In this document: one piece after another, positions 25,476-34,224 of the stretch
Position numbering within the stretch: position 1 is the stretch's first letter
Layout: every line of letters starts with the position of its first letter
Assembly (NCBI RefSeq): GCF_003515945.1
Contig: NZ_QWLM01000009.1
Span: 56,709-120,708, forward strand
Reading direction: 5' to 3'
Origin: Dermacoccus abyssi
GTDB taxonomy: Bacteria; Actinomycetota; Actinomycetes; Actinomycetales; Dermatophilaceae
DNA: 64,000 bases
Program-made: the position numbers and the translations under genes
The notes under the pieces: generated by a model
What the model was told of the DNA's origin: nothing
The model's input: only the letters and a program-made list of their open reading frames with translations
Databases searched by the model: none

Positions 25476-27383
25476 TCAGTCGGCCTCGGGAGGACGCGAC
25501 GTCGGGGCGCCGCGTCCGCCGCCGCGCGGTGACGTCGTCCGCGAGATGCGGTAGTCGATGCGCGGCTCGACGTGGCGGCCGAAGTGCTCGTTGAAGCTCT
25601 CCTCGAACTCCTGTTGCAGCGCTCGGATGCGCTCAGCCGTCTCGTCACGACGGCGCAGCGCCAAATCCGCACGCAGCGCTCGCAGCGTGGCGAAGCACAT
25701 GAGGATGAGCACCGCGCTGAACGGCAGCGCCGTGGCGATCGCCGCGGACTGCAGCCCGCTCAGACCGCCCGCGAGGAGCAGACCGATGGCGAGCGCACCC
25801 TCGAGCACGGCCCACAGCACACGCGACCAGGTCGGCGGGTTGGGGTGACCGCCGGAGGCCAGCATGTCGACGACGAGCGAACCCGAGTCGGAGGAGGTGA
25901 TGAAGAAGACCGCCACCAGTGCGATGGCGAGGATCGACAGCACCGAACCGAGCGGCAGGTCCTCGAGCACGGTGAACAGCACCGTCGAGGCGTCCACGCC
26001 CTCCTTCGGGTCGACGAGACCGCCCTTGCCGAAGAGCTCACGGTCGAGGCCCGTGCCACCGAGCACGGAGAACCACAGGAACCCGACGATCGTCGGCACG
26101 AACAGCGTGCCCGCGATGAACTCGCGGATCGTGCGACCGCGCGAGATGCGCGCGATGAAGACACCGACGAAGGGTGCCCACGAGCTCCACCAGCCCCAGT
26201 AGAAGATCGTCCAGCTCGCGTTCCAGGTGGCGCCCTTCTCACCCGTGTAAGCACCGACGTCGAACGTCATGTTCAGCACGTTGGCGAGGTAGACGCCGAG
26301 CGACTCGACGAAGTTCTGGAAGAGGAACAGCGTCGGGCCGAGCAGCAGGATGGAGATGAGCAGCAGGCCCGCGAAGCTCAGGTTGATGTTCGACAGGTAC
26401 TTGATGCCCTTGCCGAGACCCGAGACGCACGAGAGCGTCGACAGGAACGTGATGACGACGATGAGCGTCACGAGCACGGCGTTGTCGGTGTTGTCGACGA
26501 TGCCGATCGACTTCATGCCCGACGCGATCTGCTGCACGCCGAGACCGAGCGACGTGGCGACACCGAAGACGGTGCCGAAGATGGCGAGGACGTCGACGAG
26601 GTCGCCGAGCCAGCCCTTGACCCGATCGCCGAAGAGGGGCTCGAGGGCCCAGCGGATCGAGATCGGACGACCACGGCGGTGGATGGCGTACGCGAGCGCG
26701 AGACCGATGACGGCGTAGACCGCCCACGGGTGCAGACCCCAGTGGAGGAAGGTCTGCGCCATGGCGAGTTGCGCCTTCTCCGTCTCGCTGCCCTCCCAGC
26801 CCGGCTTCGGGTCGCTCGTCGCGTAGGTGAGCGGTTCGCCGACGCCGTAGAAGACGAGGCCGATGCCCATGCCGGCGGCGAAGAGCATCGCAAACCACGA
26901 CAGGAGCCCGAACTCAGGGTCTTCCCCGTCGCGGCCGAGACGGATGGTGCCGTACTTGCTGAAGCCCACGAACGCCGTGAAGGCGATGAAGAAGCCGATC
27001 GCAAGCATGTAGTACCAACCGAAGTTGGTGACGATCCACGACTGCATGTCGACGAGGACGTCACTCGTCGATTCCGGGGCGGCGATGCCGACCACGGCGA
27101 CCGCGAGGATGACGATGAGCGCCGGCCAGAAGACCCGCGGGGAAACCATTCCCTTGCCGAGGCGAACTCCCTGGAGCTTCAGCTTCTCGGTGATGGTCTC
27201 GTCGTCATCCTCCTCCGCGATCTGCAGGTGCGGGGCGATCGGCTTGGCCGAGTCGCGCACCTCGACGTCGAGTTCAGGGAAGGAACTCTGCAGGGTGGAC
27301 GAGTAAGTGGACGCGTGTTCGTCGAACGCGGACGCGCCCTGCGATGCTTCGCTCTCTGGCGGAGCGTCGGATGAGTTCGCCAT
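25476..27383 (-). CDS. BCCT-family (betaine/carnitine/choline) transporter
   Basis: A 635-residue transporter with about twelve membrane helices. It has the BCCT core GMGIGLVFYGVGEPLTYATS, MAQTFLHWGLHPWAVYAVIGL with the substrate-binding Trp-rich segment, and the SSWAPFVGVFIARISRGRTIREFI block around TM8-9. The first 90 residues are a charged cytoplasmic N-terminus, and the C-terminus (about 75 residues) is basic and cytoplasmic; in BetP-like members both tails sense osmotic stress. AGGAGGTCAC precedes ATG 27383. It probably imports glycine betaine or choline as a compatible solute. Confidence 0.9.
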   Translation of the reverse strand: MANSSDAPPESEASQGASAFDEHASTYSSTLQSSFPELDVEVRDSAKPIAPHLQIAEEDDDETITEKLKLQGVRLGKGMVSPRVFWPALIVILAVAVVGIAAPESTSDVLVDMQSWIVTNFGWYYMLAIGFFIAFTAFVGFSKYGTIRLGRDGEDPEFGLLSWFAMLFAAGMGIGLVFYGVGEPLTYATSDPKPGWEGSETEKAQLAMAQTFLHWGLHPWAVYAVIGLALAYAIHRRGRPISIRWALEPLFGDRVKGWLGDLVDVLAIFGTVFGVATSLGLGVQQIASGMKSIGIVDNTDNAVLVTLIVVITFLSTLSCVSGLGKGIKYLSNINLSFAGLLLISILLLGPTLFLFQNFVESLGVYLANVLNMTFDVGAYTGEKGATWNASWTIFYWGWWSSWAPFVGVFIARISRGRTIREFIAGTLFVPTIVGFLWFSVLGGTGLDRELFGKGGLVDPKEGVDASTVLFTVLEDLPLGSVLSILAIALVAVFFITSSDSGSLVVDMLASGGHPNPPTWSRVLWAVLEGALAIGLLLAGGLSGLQSAAIATALPFSAVLILMCFATLRALRADLALRRRDETAERIRALQQEFEESFNEHFGRHVEPRIDYRISRTTSPRGGGRGAPTSRPPEAD

Positions 27384-27512
27384 GTGACCTCCTTGTCGTC
27401 AACAGGTCACGGCAGCCCCCCACAGCGGGCCCGTAGGCAAGGCGAAGAAAGCACTGCCGCAACGGATTCGCCTTTCCACCTTGTCACCGATGTGCGGTTC
27501 ACCCAAGACGGA

Positions 27513-27534
27513 AGGGGTGGGGTTCCTCACCCCT
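27513..27534 (-). terminator. Short hairpin after DUF6157 gene
   Basis: AGGGGTG (27513-27519) and CACCCCT (27528-27534) form a 7-bp stem about 40 bp downstream of the minus-strand DUF6157 stop. Confidence 0.45.
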
Positions 27535-27573
27535 CGAGGCTCTGAGGTGCTTCAGAGAGCGCTCGAAAACCGC

Positions 27574-27993
27574 TCAACGACGCGACTTCATGGCCGGGTG
27601 CTTGGTCACGGCGTCGTCCTCGACGAGTTCGGCGTAACGGGGCGAGTCGACGGCCACGAGCGCGACGCGGCTGTCGGCGTCGAAGTGGAAACCCCACCCG
27701 TACGTCTTCGCAAGCGGTGACGTGCGCAGGCACGGTTGGCCGTTGGAGAAGAAGGCCTCGCGTGCGGCGTGACGCTCGCCGTCCGGGACACCGCTGCGAT
27801 CGGCGCTCACGGTGAACAGAACGTCGTCGCTCGTCAGTTCGTAGTCATGCCCATGGAGCAGCGCGAACTGACGCTCGGCCACACTGCCCTTGCCGGTGGG
27901 CGGCGGCGAGCCCGCCACGGCGCGGGTGTCTGGCGCGACCGTGATGAGAGTGTCGGCGTAGTTGGTGGTGTGCCCGCCCTCTGGTGTCTTCAT
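27574..27993 (-). CDS. DUF6157 family protein
   Basis: A 139-residue soluble protein. The family signature is TTNYADTLITVAPDT near the N-terminus, then SVAERQFALL, ELTSDDVLFTVSADR, FFSNGQPCLRTSPLAKTYGWG (quoted in part as QPCLRTSPLAKTYGWG) and AVDSPRYAEL. Function of DUF6157 is unknown. ATG 27993 was chosen because family similarity begins right after it. No strong ribosome-binding site is seen. It is a single gene with hairpins on both sides. Confidence 0.8.
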   Translation of the reverse strand: MKTPEGGHTTNYADTLITVAPDTRAVAGSPPPTGKGSVAERQFALLHGHDYELTSDDVLFTVSADRSGVPDGERHAAREAFFSNGQPCLRTSPLAKTYGWGFHFDADSRVALVAVDSPRYAELVEDDAVTKHPAMKSRR

Positions 27994-28066
27994 GAATCGA
28001 GCATGACACCCGCCACCCACAACGTGACTCCACGCGCCTCGGGTGCGGAGCCTCCTTGGGCAGAGT

Positions 28067-28109
28067 TCGGTGCGGTTGGGTAGTCGCACACCCTGCCCAA
28101 CCGCACCGA
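28067..28109 (-). terminator. Hairpin terminator after DJ-1 family gene
   Basis: Perfect 14-bp arms (28067-28080 and 28096-28109; TCGGTGCGGTTGGG) with a 15-base loop, 42 bp downstream of the minus-strand DJ-1 family stop. Confidence 0.75.
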
Positions 28110-28150
28110 GATCGACCCCGCGCCCTGAGGCGCTCGGGCGCGGCGACGCG

Positions 28151-28834
28151 TCAGCCCAGGCGCTTCTTGAGCTCCTCGGCGAGGGGCTTGCTGGAGGCCG
28201 GGTTCTGGCCGGTGAGCAGGTCGCCGTCGACAACGACGTTGGGCTGCCACGCTTCGCCAACGGAGAGCTCGGCGCCGTCCTCACGGAGGCGGTCTTCGAG
28301 CAGCCACTTGGCGTTGTCGGCGTTGCCTCCTGCGCGCTCCTCCTCGTTGGAGAAGGCGGTGAGCTTGCGGCCCTTGACGACCGGGTCGCCGTTCTCGTCC
28401 CGCGCGGGCAGCAGCGCCGCCGGGCCGTGGCAGACGATGGCGACGGGCTTGCCCGCTGCGAGGGTATCGGCGATGAGCTTGCCGGACGTGGCGTCGACCG
28501 CGAGGTCCTCCATCGGGCCGTGACCGCCGGGGTAGAAGACGGCGTCGTAGTCGTCGAGTGCGACGTCGGACAGGTTGAGCGGCTGCTTGAGCGCGTCGAT
28601 GGCGTCGAGCTCGGGCCGCACGTCGTTGCCGTCGTTCATCTCGGGGGCGAGGCTGGCCTCGTCCGCGACGGGTGCGACGCCGCCGGGCGTCGCGAACTCG
28701 ACGGTGTCACCGGCCTCGGTGAAGAGGCGGTACGGGGCGAGCAGCTCCTCGGCCCAGAATCCGGTGGGGTGCTGCGTGCCGTCCGCGAGCGTCCAGTTCG
28801 TGGCTGCGCTGACGACGAAGAGAATCTTCGACAT
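28151..28834 (-). CDS. DJ-1/PfpI family protein (Hsp31-like glutamine amidotransferase fold)
   Basis: A 227-residue protein starting at ATG 28834 with GAGGAG upstream. The nucleophile elbow is AIVCHGPAALL with Cys135-His136, and YPGGHGPMEDL supplies the oxyanion loop. The N-terminus MSKILFVVSAA with HPTGFWAEEL is typical of the Hsp31/glyoxalase III-like branch, which includes chaperones and glutathione-independent glyoxalases. It is a single gene ending at a strong hairpin. Activity, whether glyoxalase or deglycase, is inferred only from family. Confidence 0.88.
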   Translation of the reverse strand: MSKILFVVSAATNWTLADGTQHPTGFWAEELLAPYRLFTEAGDTVEFATPGGVAPVADEASLAPEMNDGNDVRPELDAIDALKQPLNLSDVALDDYDAVFYPGGHGPMEDLAVDATSGKLIADTLAAGKPVAIVCHGPAALLPARDENGDPVVKGRKLTAFSNEEERAGGNADNAKWLLEDRLREDGAELSVGEAWQPNVVVDGDLLTGQNPASSKPLAEELKKRLG

Positions 28835-29039
28835 GTCGAACTCCTCGTTCGGGGTCGTGGTTCGCAGGAGACAACAGGGAACGAGCCGCACGTGTTCCGC
28901 CGAACGCGCGGGCAGCTGATGCACTTCGGTGCACGTGACGCACTCTGAACCCGCTCACAACGCATCAGGCGCGCCGAACTGCGTCAGCCGCGACGACCGG
29001 CCAACTCGACCCGACCGCCACCGTGGTTTGCTGGGCACC

Positions 29040-29960
29040 ATGCACGACGACTTCTGGCGCTCCGACGCCCCTGCGCTCGTGCAGACCACCTCGTGGGCGG
29101 GCGGTGAGCCGCACCTCGTCGTCCTGACCGACCACGGCGAACGGCTCCGCGCGCCGATCATGAACCGCCGCATGGCGTTCCGCGTCCAGCCCGACGTCCG
29201 CTTCTGCACCGGCCGCTTCGACGCAGCCCGCCCGGGCGACGCCCGTCACGTGCCCTGCGACGGGCGGCGCACCGTCACCGTCGGAGTGCAGTGCGAGCAG
29301 TGTGCCCAGCGCGACGACTCGCGCTTCATGCATCACGTGCACCGCGGCGGCTACGTGCCCGAGTCGCTGACGGGCTATCTCGCGCGGCCGCATTGGCTCT
29401 ACATCGCGACATTCGCGGACGGCGCGAGCAAGGTCGGCACCGCGTCGGCGTCGCGCGGGAGGGCACGCCTCGACGAGCAGGGCGCCGTGCGTGCCACCTA
29501 CATTGCCCGAGCAGCCGACGGCACCGCCGTCCGCGTGCACGAGGACGCGGTGACGGCCGAGACCGGCATCCCGCAGACGAAACACAGGAGCAGCAAGGCC
29601 GGCTCCCTCACGAAACCGCTCTCCCGCGAGCGCCTCGACGGCGCGCACGCCGACGCGGTCGAACACGCCCGCGCGTTCCTCCAAGCCAGTGGCCTCGAGC
29701 TCGCGCTCGACCCGTGGGAGCCACCGGCGCAGCACGCGGGGTTCTTCACCGGTGACGGTGTGTTCGGCACGTACCCGCACCCGCTCAGCCGCGGCGAACA
29801 CTGCCTCACCCCGACCGCTGTTGTCGGCGGTGTCGCGCTCGTCACCGTCAATGACGACGACGCCCCACTCGTCGTCGACCTCGACGCGCTGCGCGGGCGA
29901 CGCATCGCCCCGGCGGACGTGCGCTCCCCGGAGACGATGAGCCAGCAGAGCCTGTTCTGA
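29040..29960 (+). CDS. DUF2797 domain protein
   Basis: A 306-residue protein from ATG 29040. The DUF2797 block HWLYIATFADGASKVGTASASRGRARLDEQGA is seen here as WLYIATFADG and SKVGTASASRG, a GIY-YIG-like fold of unknown activity. The N-terminal part holds CDGRRTVTVGVQCEQCAQRDDSRFMHH, whose CxxC-type cysteines may bind zinc. The C-terminal half has a FTGDGVFGTYPHPLSRG segment. No ribosome-binding site stands out; the next gene follows at 48 bp. Function unknown; nuclease activity is a possibility but catalytic residues were not verified. Confidence 0.78.
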   Translation: MHDDFWRSDAPALVQTTSWAGGEPHLVVLTDHGERLRAPIMNRRMAFRVQPDVRFCTGRFDAARPGDARHVPCDGRRTVTVGVQCEQCAQRDDSRFMHHVHRGGYVPESLTGYLARPHWLYIATFADGASKVGTASASRGRARLDEQGAVRATYIARAADGTAVRVHEDAVTAETGIPQTKHRSSKAGSLTKPLSRERLDGAHADAVEHARAFLQASGLELALDPWEPPAQHAGFFTGDGVFGTYPHPLSRGEHCLTPTAVVGGVALVTVNDDDAPLVVDLDALRGRRIAPADVRSPETMSQQSLF

Positions 29961-30008
29961 CGGCCACTGTTCACCCACGACGAACCCACTGACACGAGAG
30001 GAGCCACC

Positions 30009-30425
30009 GTGCACCCCGACTACGACCTCACGCTCTCGCCTCCGCCACTCGCGGATTACCTTCGGCTGCGCGCCGATTCGGGCCTGTCACCCGTCACCGA
30101 GGCCCAGGGCGAACCGGCACTCGTGAACTCGTGGGCGTGGGTGCACGTGCGTCATCGCGCGAGCGGCGAGGTCGTCGCGATGGGCCGCGTGATCGGCGAC
30201 GGCGGCTGGTACTTCCACATCGCCGACATGGCGACGCTGCCCGAGCACCAGAAGAAGGGCCTCGGGCAGGCGGTGCTCGAGACGCTGATCGCGAAGATCC
30301 GCGAGGACGCGCCGCCACGCCCCTACGTCACGCTCATGGCCGACGAGCCGGGGCGCCCGCTCTACGCGAAGCTCGGCTTCGTCGAGACGGCCCCGCACTC
30401 GCTCGGCATGATGCTGCCGCGCTGA
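30009..30425 (+). CDS. GNAT family N-acetyltransferase
   Basis: A 138-residue acetyltransferase starting at GTG 30009 after GAGAGGAG. Motif A is IADMATLPEHQKKGLGQAVLETLIAKI with the acetyl-CoA loop QKKGLGQA, and motif B is YAKLGFVETAPHSLGMML. ARANPLYxKLGF-type ending and YFHIADMATLP resemble aminoglycoside- or spermidine-like small GNATs, but the substrate is unknown. Its stop abuts the stop of the convergent hydrolase gene without any spacer or hairpin. Confidence 0.88.
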   Translation: MHPDYDLTLSPPPLADYLRLRADSGLSPVTEAQGEPALVNSWAWVHVRHRASGEVVAMGRVIGDGGWYFHIADMATLPEHQKKGLGQAVLETLIAKIREDAPPRPYVTLMADEPGRPLYAKLGFVETAPHSLGMMLPR

Positions 30426-31265
30426 TCAGCCGCGCACCCGGGCGAGAATCGCGTCGGCCAACGGCTCCGGCTGCAAATCGCTGATCCAGTGCCCCTCGTC
30501 GAGTTCGACGAAGGTGTACGGCGCGTTGACGAAGTCGGCCGTGCCCTCGGCGGCGCGGCGCCCGAAGGCCACGTCGGTGTTGCCCCAGACGTACGTCGTC
30601 GGCACGGTGACGGGGCCAAGCGCGAGGCCCGTCTCGGGGCGGTAGGCGCGGTAGTAGTTGAGGACGGCGGTGAGGGCGCCGGGCTGGCCGAGCAGACGCA
30701 GATGCTCGTCGAGGCGCGCGCCGCCGAGGTTGCCGATCATCCGGCGCAGGTACGCCCAGTCGTCGGCCGCGAGCTTCTCCTCGGCCACCCCCTCCTGACG
30801 TAGGAGGTTGATGTACTGCAGCTTCTCGTGCTGCTCGGGGTCTGCCATCGTGGCGCGCACGACGGCCTGCGGGTGCGGGGTGCTGACGGCGGTGTACGTC
30901 GTGAGGAGCTCCGGGTGTCCGCCGGCGACGAACCACCCGATGATGCCGCCCCAGTCGTGGCCGACCAGGTGCACGCGCTCCGTGCCGAGCGCCTCGATCA
31001 TGCCGACGACGTCTCCGCTGAGCTGCTCCGCGCCGTACGCCTCGACGCCCGCGGGGCGCGCACCGGGCGCGTAGCCGCGCAGGTTCGGGGCGACGACGTC
31101 GTAGCCCGCCTCGGCGAGAATCGGGCCCACGTCGCGCCACTGGGCGTTCGACTCGGGCCAGCCGTGCAGCAGAAGGATCGTCTCGCCGTCGCTCGGGCCG
31201 CAGCGCAGCGCGTCGAAGGTGAACTCGCCCACGACGAGTTCGTCGTCTCTCCACATCTCAGCCAT
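30426..31265 (-). CDS. Epoxide hydrolase-like alpha/beta hydrolase
   Basis: A 279-residue alpha/beta hydrolase. The oxyanion motif is LLLHGWPESNAQW. The nucleophile elbow is VGHDWGGIIGW with Asp104 instead of Ser, which marks epoxide hydrolases and haloalkane dehalogenases. The general-base His lies in ELDEGHWISDLQP, and VWGNTDVAF supplies the acid region. A lid domain lies between residues about 135 and 215. Substrate unknown. ATG 31265 was chosen because it begins just before the domain. Confidence 0.87.
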   Translation of the reverse strand: MAEMWRDDELVVGEFTFDALRCGPSDGETILLLHGWPESNAQWRDVGPILAEAGYDVVAPNLRGYAPGARPAGVEAYGAEQLSGDVVGMIEALGTERVHLVGHDWGGIIGWFVAGGHPELLTTYTAVSTPHPQAVVRATMADPEQHEKLQYINLLRQEGVAEEKLAADDWAYLRRMIGNLGGARLDEHLRLLGQPGALTAVLNYYRAYRPETGLALGPVTVPTTYVWGNTDVAFGRRAAEGTADFVNAPYTFVELDEGHWISDLQPEPLADAILARVRG

Positions 31266-31321
31266 GCCCCCACTGTGCCCTGCCGCGCCGACACTCGGGG
31301 CGATTGGGGCGAAGCATGTGC

Positions 31322-31921
31322 TCAGTCGACGGTGTCGGTCGGCGTGTAGCGACTGCCCAGCATCCGGGTGACGAGGAAGGTGAGCATGCCCACCACGAAC
31401 AGGAGGAGCACCCCGCCGATGAGCCAGCCGGGCATGGCGCCACCGGGTTGATGTGCGGCCCAGCCCGTCGTCGCGGTGATGAGGGCGAAGAGCGCGAAGA
31501 TGAGCGCCGACAGAAGCACCATGTCCTCCCGCATCAGCCGCTCGAGCGTGCGCAACCGTTGCGGTGTGCGCAGCCACTCCTCCTTCTGCGGCGCGTTGAT
31601 GCTCTGGGGCCAGCGCATCACCAGCCCGCTGACGAGCACCAGCAGAGCCGAGATGGCAATGGGCGTGAGAACGAACAGGGCGATGGCGCCCGTGCGGCTC
31701 GACCACCCGTCGGGCGTCTCACCCGACCAGTGCGTCGGAACCCGCTCCGGCAGCTTCGTCGCGACCACCGCCACCGTCACGGCCCACACCGCGACGACGA
31801 GCCCGAGACATCCCAGCACGCCCCGTTCGAGCTGTTCCCGCGGGAGGTCTCGTGCTTCCTGCGCGACGCGACGAACCTCCTCCGGCGACGGGCCGACGTC
31901 GAACGCTGACTTCTTGCTCAT
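31322..31921 (-). CDS. DUF1648 domain membrane protein
   Basis: A 199-residue protein. After a charged 32-residue N-terminus with a coiled-coil-like EEVRRVAQEARDL, it has four membrane segments. Between TM1 and TM2 lies KLPERVPTHWSGETPDGWSSR (the VPTHW..G..DGW pattern of DUF1648, as in SdpI-type and related proteins). A positively charged cytoplasmic stretch with QRLRTLERLMRED joins TM2 and TM3. Some DUF1648 proteins act in immunity to peptide toxins, but no toxin gene is near. A TAGCGT stands close to the ATG, perhaps a leaderless promoter. Confidence 0.72.
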   Translation of the reverse strand: MSKKSAFDVGPSPEEVRRVAQEARDLPREQLERGVLGCLGLVVAVWAVTVAVVATKLPERVPTHWSGETPDGWSSRTGAIALFVLTPIAISALLVLVSGLVMRWPQSINAPQKEEWLRTPQRLRTLERLMREDMVLLSALIFALFALITATTGWAAHQPGGAMPGWLIGGVLLLFVVGMLTFLVTRMLGSRYTPTDTVD

Positions 31922-32062
31922 GTCTCGACGCTAGCGTCGGCCGCGTGACCCGCGTATCCGTCGCGAGACGGAGTTCCGGGATCGTTCGGCCCGCCTCGAT
32001 GACGACGCGACTGCACGCCCTGAAGTCTTGCGCCGGCGCGGGAAAACTTCGAAGGTAGTGCC

Positions 32063-32242
32063 ATGACGAATCAGGCTGCCCCGCACGTTCCCAGCACCTG
32101 CCCCCAATGCTCGGCTCCGATCGCCCAGTTCACGTCGAAGCGCTCCTCTGCCGGCCAGGAGCTCCCCGACGAGCCCTGGACGTACCGGTGCGAGAAGGGC
32201 CACGAGGGCGAGTGGGAAGGTGACAAGCCGAGCGCGTCCTGA
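32063..32242 (+). CDS. Small zinc-ribbon-like protein, unknown function
   Basis: A 59-residue protein from ATG 32063. It has STCPQCSAPIAQF with a CxxC, and then WTYRCEKGHEGEW with a Cys and His spaced as in a zinc ribbon (C-x3-H). The C-terminus is acidic and polar. The frame is continuous and ends just before a strong hairpin. No family is recognised; a nucleic-acid- or protein-binding zinc ribbon is the obvious guess. GAAGGTAG lies upstream. Confidence 0.55.
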   Translation: MTNQAAPHVPSTCPQCSAPIAQFTSKRSSAGQELPDEPWTYRCEKGHEGEWEGDKPSAS

Positions 32243-32259
32243 CGCTCGGGCGATGAGGG

Positions 32260-32293
32260 GTCGGGGGTGTGTCGGTCGCGACACACCCCCGAC
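32260..32293. terminator. Bidirectional hairpin terminator
   Basis: Perfect 15-bp arms (32260-32274 and 32279-32293; GTCGGGGGTGTGTCG) with a GTCG loop between the small zinc-ribbon gene and the convergent SRPBCC gene, followed on the plus side by TTCTT. Confidence 0.85.
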
Positions 32294-32297
32294 TTCT

Positions 32298-32691
32298 TCA
32301 TTCCAGCAGGGACCGCAGCCGCTCGAGGTCGGCCTCGACCATCGCGGCGTCACGGTCGAGCTCTGCAGTCGTCAGCGCCGCCTGACGCAGGGTGAAGACC
32401 ACCTCGGCCCCGTCGGGGTGGGCGAGCACGCGCAGTGGATTGTGGACCACGGTTCCGTCCGGCAGCGTGACGTCGTGGTCGAGCACACCGAACGCATTCT
32501 CCGGTACGAACGTGAACCGCACTGTACCCATGGGGGATTTGGCCACGAGTTCGCCATCCCGTTCGCCCGCATGAACCTCGGACGAGGCCAACCCGGCCGC
32601 CCACCGCGGCAGATTCTCGACTGTCGCGCGCGAAGGCGTAGACCACCTGCGGGTCGCGGTGGACGACGGTACTCAGGTGGACGCTGCGCAT
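32298..32691 (-). pseudogene. SRPBCC family protein with apparent frameshift
   Basis: The N-terminal part from ATG 32691, MRSVHLSTVVHRDPQVVYAFARD, and the C-terminal part, LPRWAAGLASSEVHAGERDGEL to DAAMVEADLERLRSLL, belong to one SRPBCC (START-like) protein but lie in different frames. The shift is near 32613, where AGTCGAGAAT should read through to CTGCCGCGG. Together they give about 130 residues, the normal family length, with MGTVRFTFVPEN, DHDVTLPDGTVVHNP and EVVFTLRQ. Either a fresh pseudogene or a sequence error. These proteins bind small hydrophobic ligands. Confidence 0.65.
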
Positions 32692-32719
32692 GCGGTTCAC
32701 CCTAGTGAGGCCGCAGCCG

Positions 32720-33505
32720 TCAGCGCTTGTCGTAGGGCCGCATCCGCCTCAGCCAGTCCGCGACGAGGGCGCCCACGAGGGCGTCCTGGTCGAGGTGAGC
32801 GTTGTGGCCCGCCTCGTCGAGGGTGACGAAGGTGGCGCGCGGGTAGTGCTCGAGCCTGTTCAGGGCATCGCGGTAGCCGACGATGTGATCCTGCCGCCCG
32901 GTGATGATGAGGGAAGGCTGCGTGAACGGCTCGGAGTCCTCAGGATCCCAGCTCAACCGGTAGTTCTCCGAGAGTTTCTTCATCGCCTCGCCGTCGGCCA
33001 GTTCCGCGCCCGGGGCGGCGAACTCGACGAAGGCTTCGGCGTTCCCTCGCGTCTGGACGACGGCGATGTCCGCGTAGTCATCAGCCGAATCGCCTGCAAC
33101 GGCGACGGCGTCCGTGTCCTCGTGGAGCACGACACGTTCCGGCACCACGCGAGCGCTCGCGTCAGCGACGAACACGCTCGCAAGCAGTCCGAGTCCGAGC
33201 ACCCTGTCTCGCCGTCGATGGGCCACCGCGCGAGCCACCATGCCGCCGAAGGAATCACCGAGGATGGCGAACTGCTCACCGGCCAACTCGTCGTCGACGA
33301 GGTCGAGCACCTCGGCGACGACGTCGTCCGTGCTCGCCACGTCGCCGATCGGTGTACGCCCGAAACCCGGCAGGTCCGGGTACAGACGGCGCCATCCCGG
33401 TACTGCGCGCAAGGCACTCTCCAGGGAGAGGACGAGGCGATGGTCGGCCTCGAAGCCATGGAGCAGGACGATCGGGGTGCCGCGGCCGTGTCGAACGATG
33501 TTCAT
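32720..33505 (-). CDS. Alpha/beta hydrolase
   Basis: A 261-residue alpha/beta hydrolase beginning at ATG 33505. Motifs are PIVLLHGFEADH (oxyanion loop), LYPDLPGFGRTP, the nucleophile elbow ILGDSFGGMVAR with Ser85, LIITGRQDHIVGY with the acidic Asp, and DEAGHNAHLDQ with the catalytic His. It is a typical serine esterase or peptidase-like fold of about 260 residues. Substrate unknown. It diverges from the PaiB-like gene with 55 bp between starts. Confidence 0.85.
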   Translation of the reverse strand: MNIVRHGRGTPIVLLHGFEADHRLVLSLESALRAVPGWRRLYPDLPGFGRTPIGDVASTDDVVAEVLDLVDDELAGEQFAILGDSFGGMVARAVAHRRRDRVLGLGLLASVFVADASARVVPERVVLHEDTDAVAVAGDSADDYADIAVVQTRGNAEAFVEFAAPGAELADGEAMKKLSENYRLSWDPEDSEPFTQPSLIITGRQDHIVGYRDALNRLEHYPRATFVTLDEAGHNAHLDQDALVGALVADWLRRMRPYDKR

Positions 33506-33540
33506 GATCGTCACGGTACGGCGGCGAGGCTGCAGCGTGT

Positions 33541-33556
33541 CCACCTGAGAAGGTGG
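33541..33556 (+). promoter_or_regulatory. Hairpin sequestering the PaiB ribosome-binding site
   Basis: CCACCT (33541-33546), loop GAGA, and AGGTGG (33551-33556) form a perfect 6-bp stem. The 3' arm is the Shine-Dalgarno sequence, four bases before ATG 33561. Such an arrangement could make translation sensitive to RNA structure or a protein. It may also be chance. Confidence 0.4.
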
Positions 33557-33560
33557 CTGC

Positions 33561-34217
33561 ATGGCCTACAACCCCGCCCACGACCGGGTCGACGACGTCG
33601 CCGTCCTCGCGGACTTCGTCGCGAAGCATCCCCTCGCCACCCTCGTCACCCACGACGGCATGACGCCGCAGGCTGACCTCGTGCCACTGCTCGTGGTCGA
33701 CGACGCCGATGCGCCGAGCGGCAAGACGCTCATCGGCCACGTTGCTCGCGCGAATCCGCTGTGGGAGGACGGCCACCACGTCGGTACGAGCCTCGCGACG
33801 TTCGGCGGCGGCGAGCACTACATCTCACCGACCTGGTACCCGAGCAAGGCGGAGCATCACCGCGTCGTGCCGACGTGGAACTACCTCGTCGCCCACGCGT
33901 GGGGCACACTCGTCGTCCACGACGACCCGAAGTGGGTGCGCGGCGTCGTTGCCCGACTCACCGGCGTCATGGAGGCTGGGCGCGAAGAGCCGTGGCGGAT
34001 GGGCAAGGCGCCGGGCGACTACATCGACGAGATGCTGGGGAAGATCGTCGGCATCTCGCTGCCGATCGAACGCTTCGAGGGCCGTTTCAAGGTGGGCTCG
34101 CACCGCACCGACGCCGATCGGCTCGGCGCGCGGGACGGCGTCGTGCGCGAGTCAGAGGGACACGCGCACGACGAGCTCGCCGAGGCGATGACGAACCCGC
34201 CCCGGCGAGAGGAGTGA
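33561..34217 (+). CDS. PaiB-like FMN-binding negative transcriptional regulator
   Basis: A 218-residue protein of the PaiB family, a split-barrel FMN-binding fold. It has MAYNPAHDRVDD, LATLVTHDGMTPQADLVPLL, GHVARANPLW, EHYISPTWYPSKAEHHRVVPTWNYLVAHAWG (quoted in part as ISPTWYPSK and VPTWNY) and MLGKIVGISLPIERFEGRFK. In Bacillus PaiB influences protease and sporulation genes; its biochemical role is unclear. Length is close to the usual 205. Its ribosome-binding site lies in a small hairpin. Confidence 0.9.
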   Translation: MAYNPAHDRVDDVAVLADFVAKHPLATLVTHDGMTPQADLVPLLVVDDADAPSGKTLIGHVARANPLWEDGHHVGTSLATFGGGEHYISPTWYPSKAEHHRVVPTWNYLVAHAWGTLVVHDDPKWVRGVVARLTGVMEAGREEPWRMGKAPGDYIDEMLGKIVGISLPIERFEGRFKVGSHRTDADRLGARDGVVRESEGHAHDELAEAMTNPPRREE

Positions 34218-34224
34218 GCCGACC

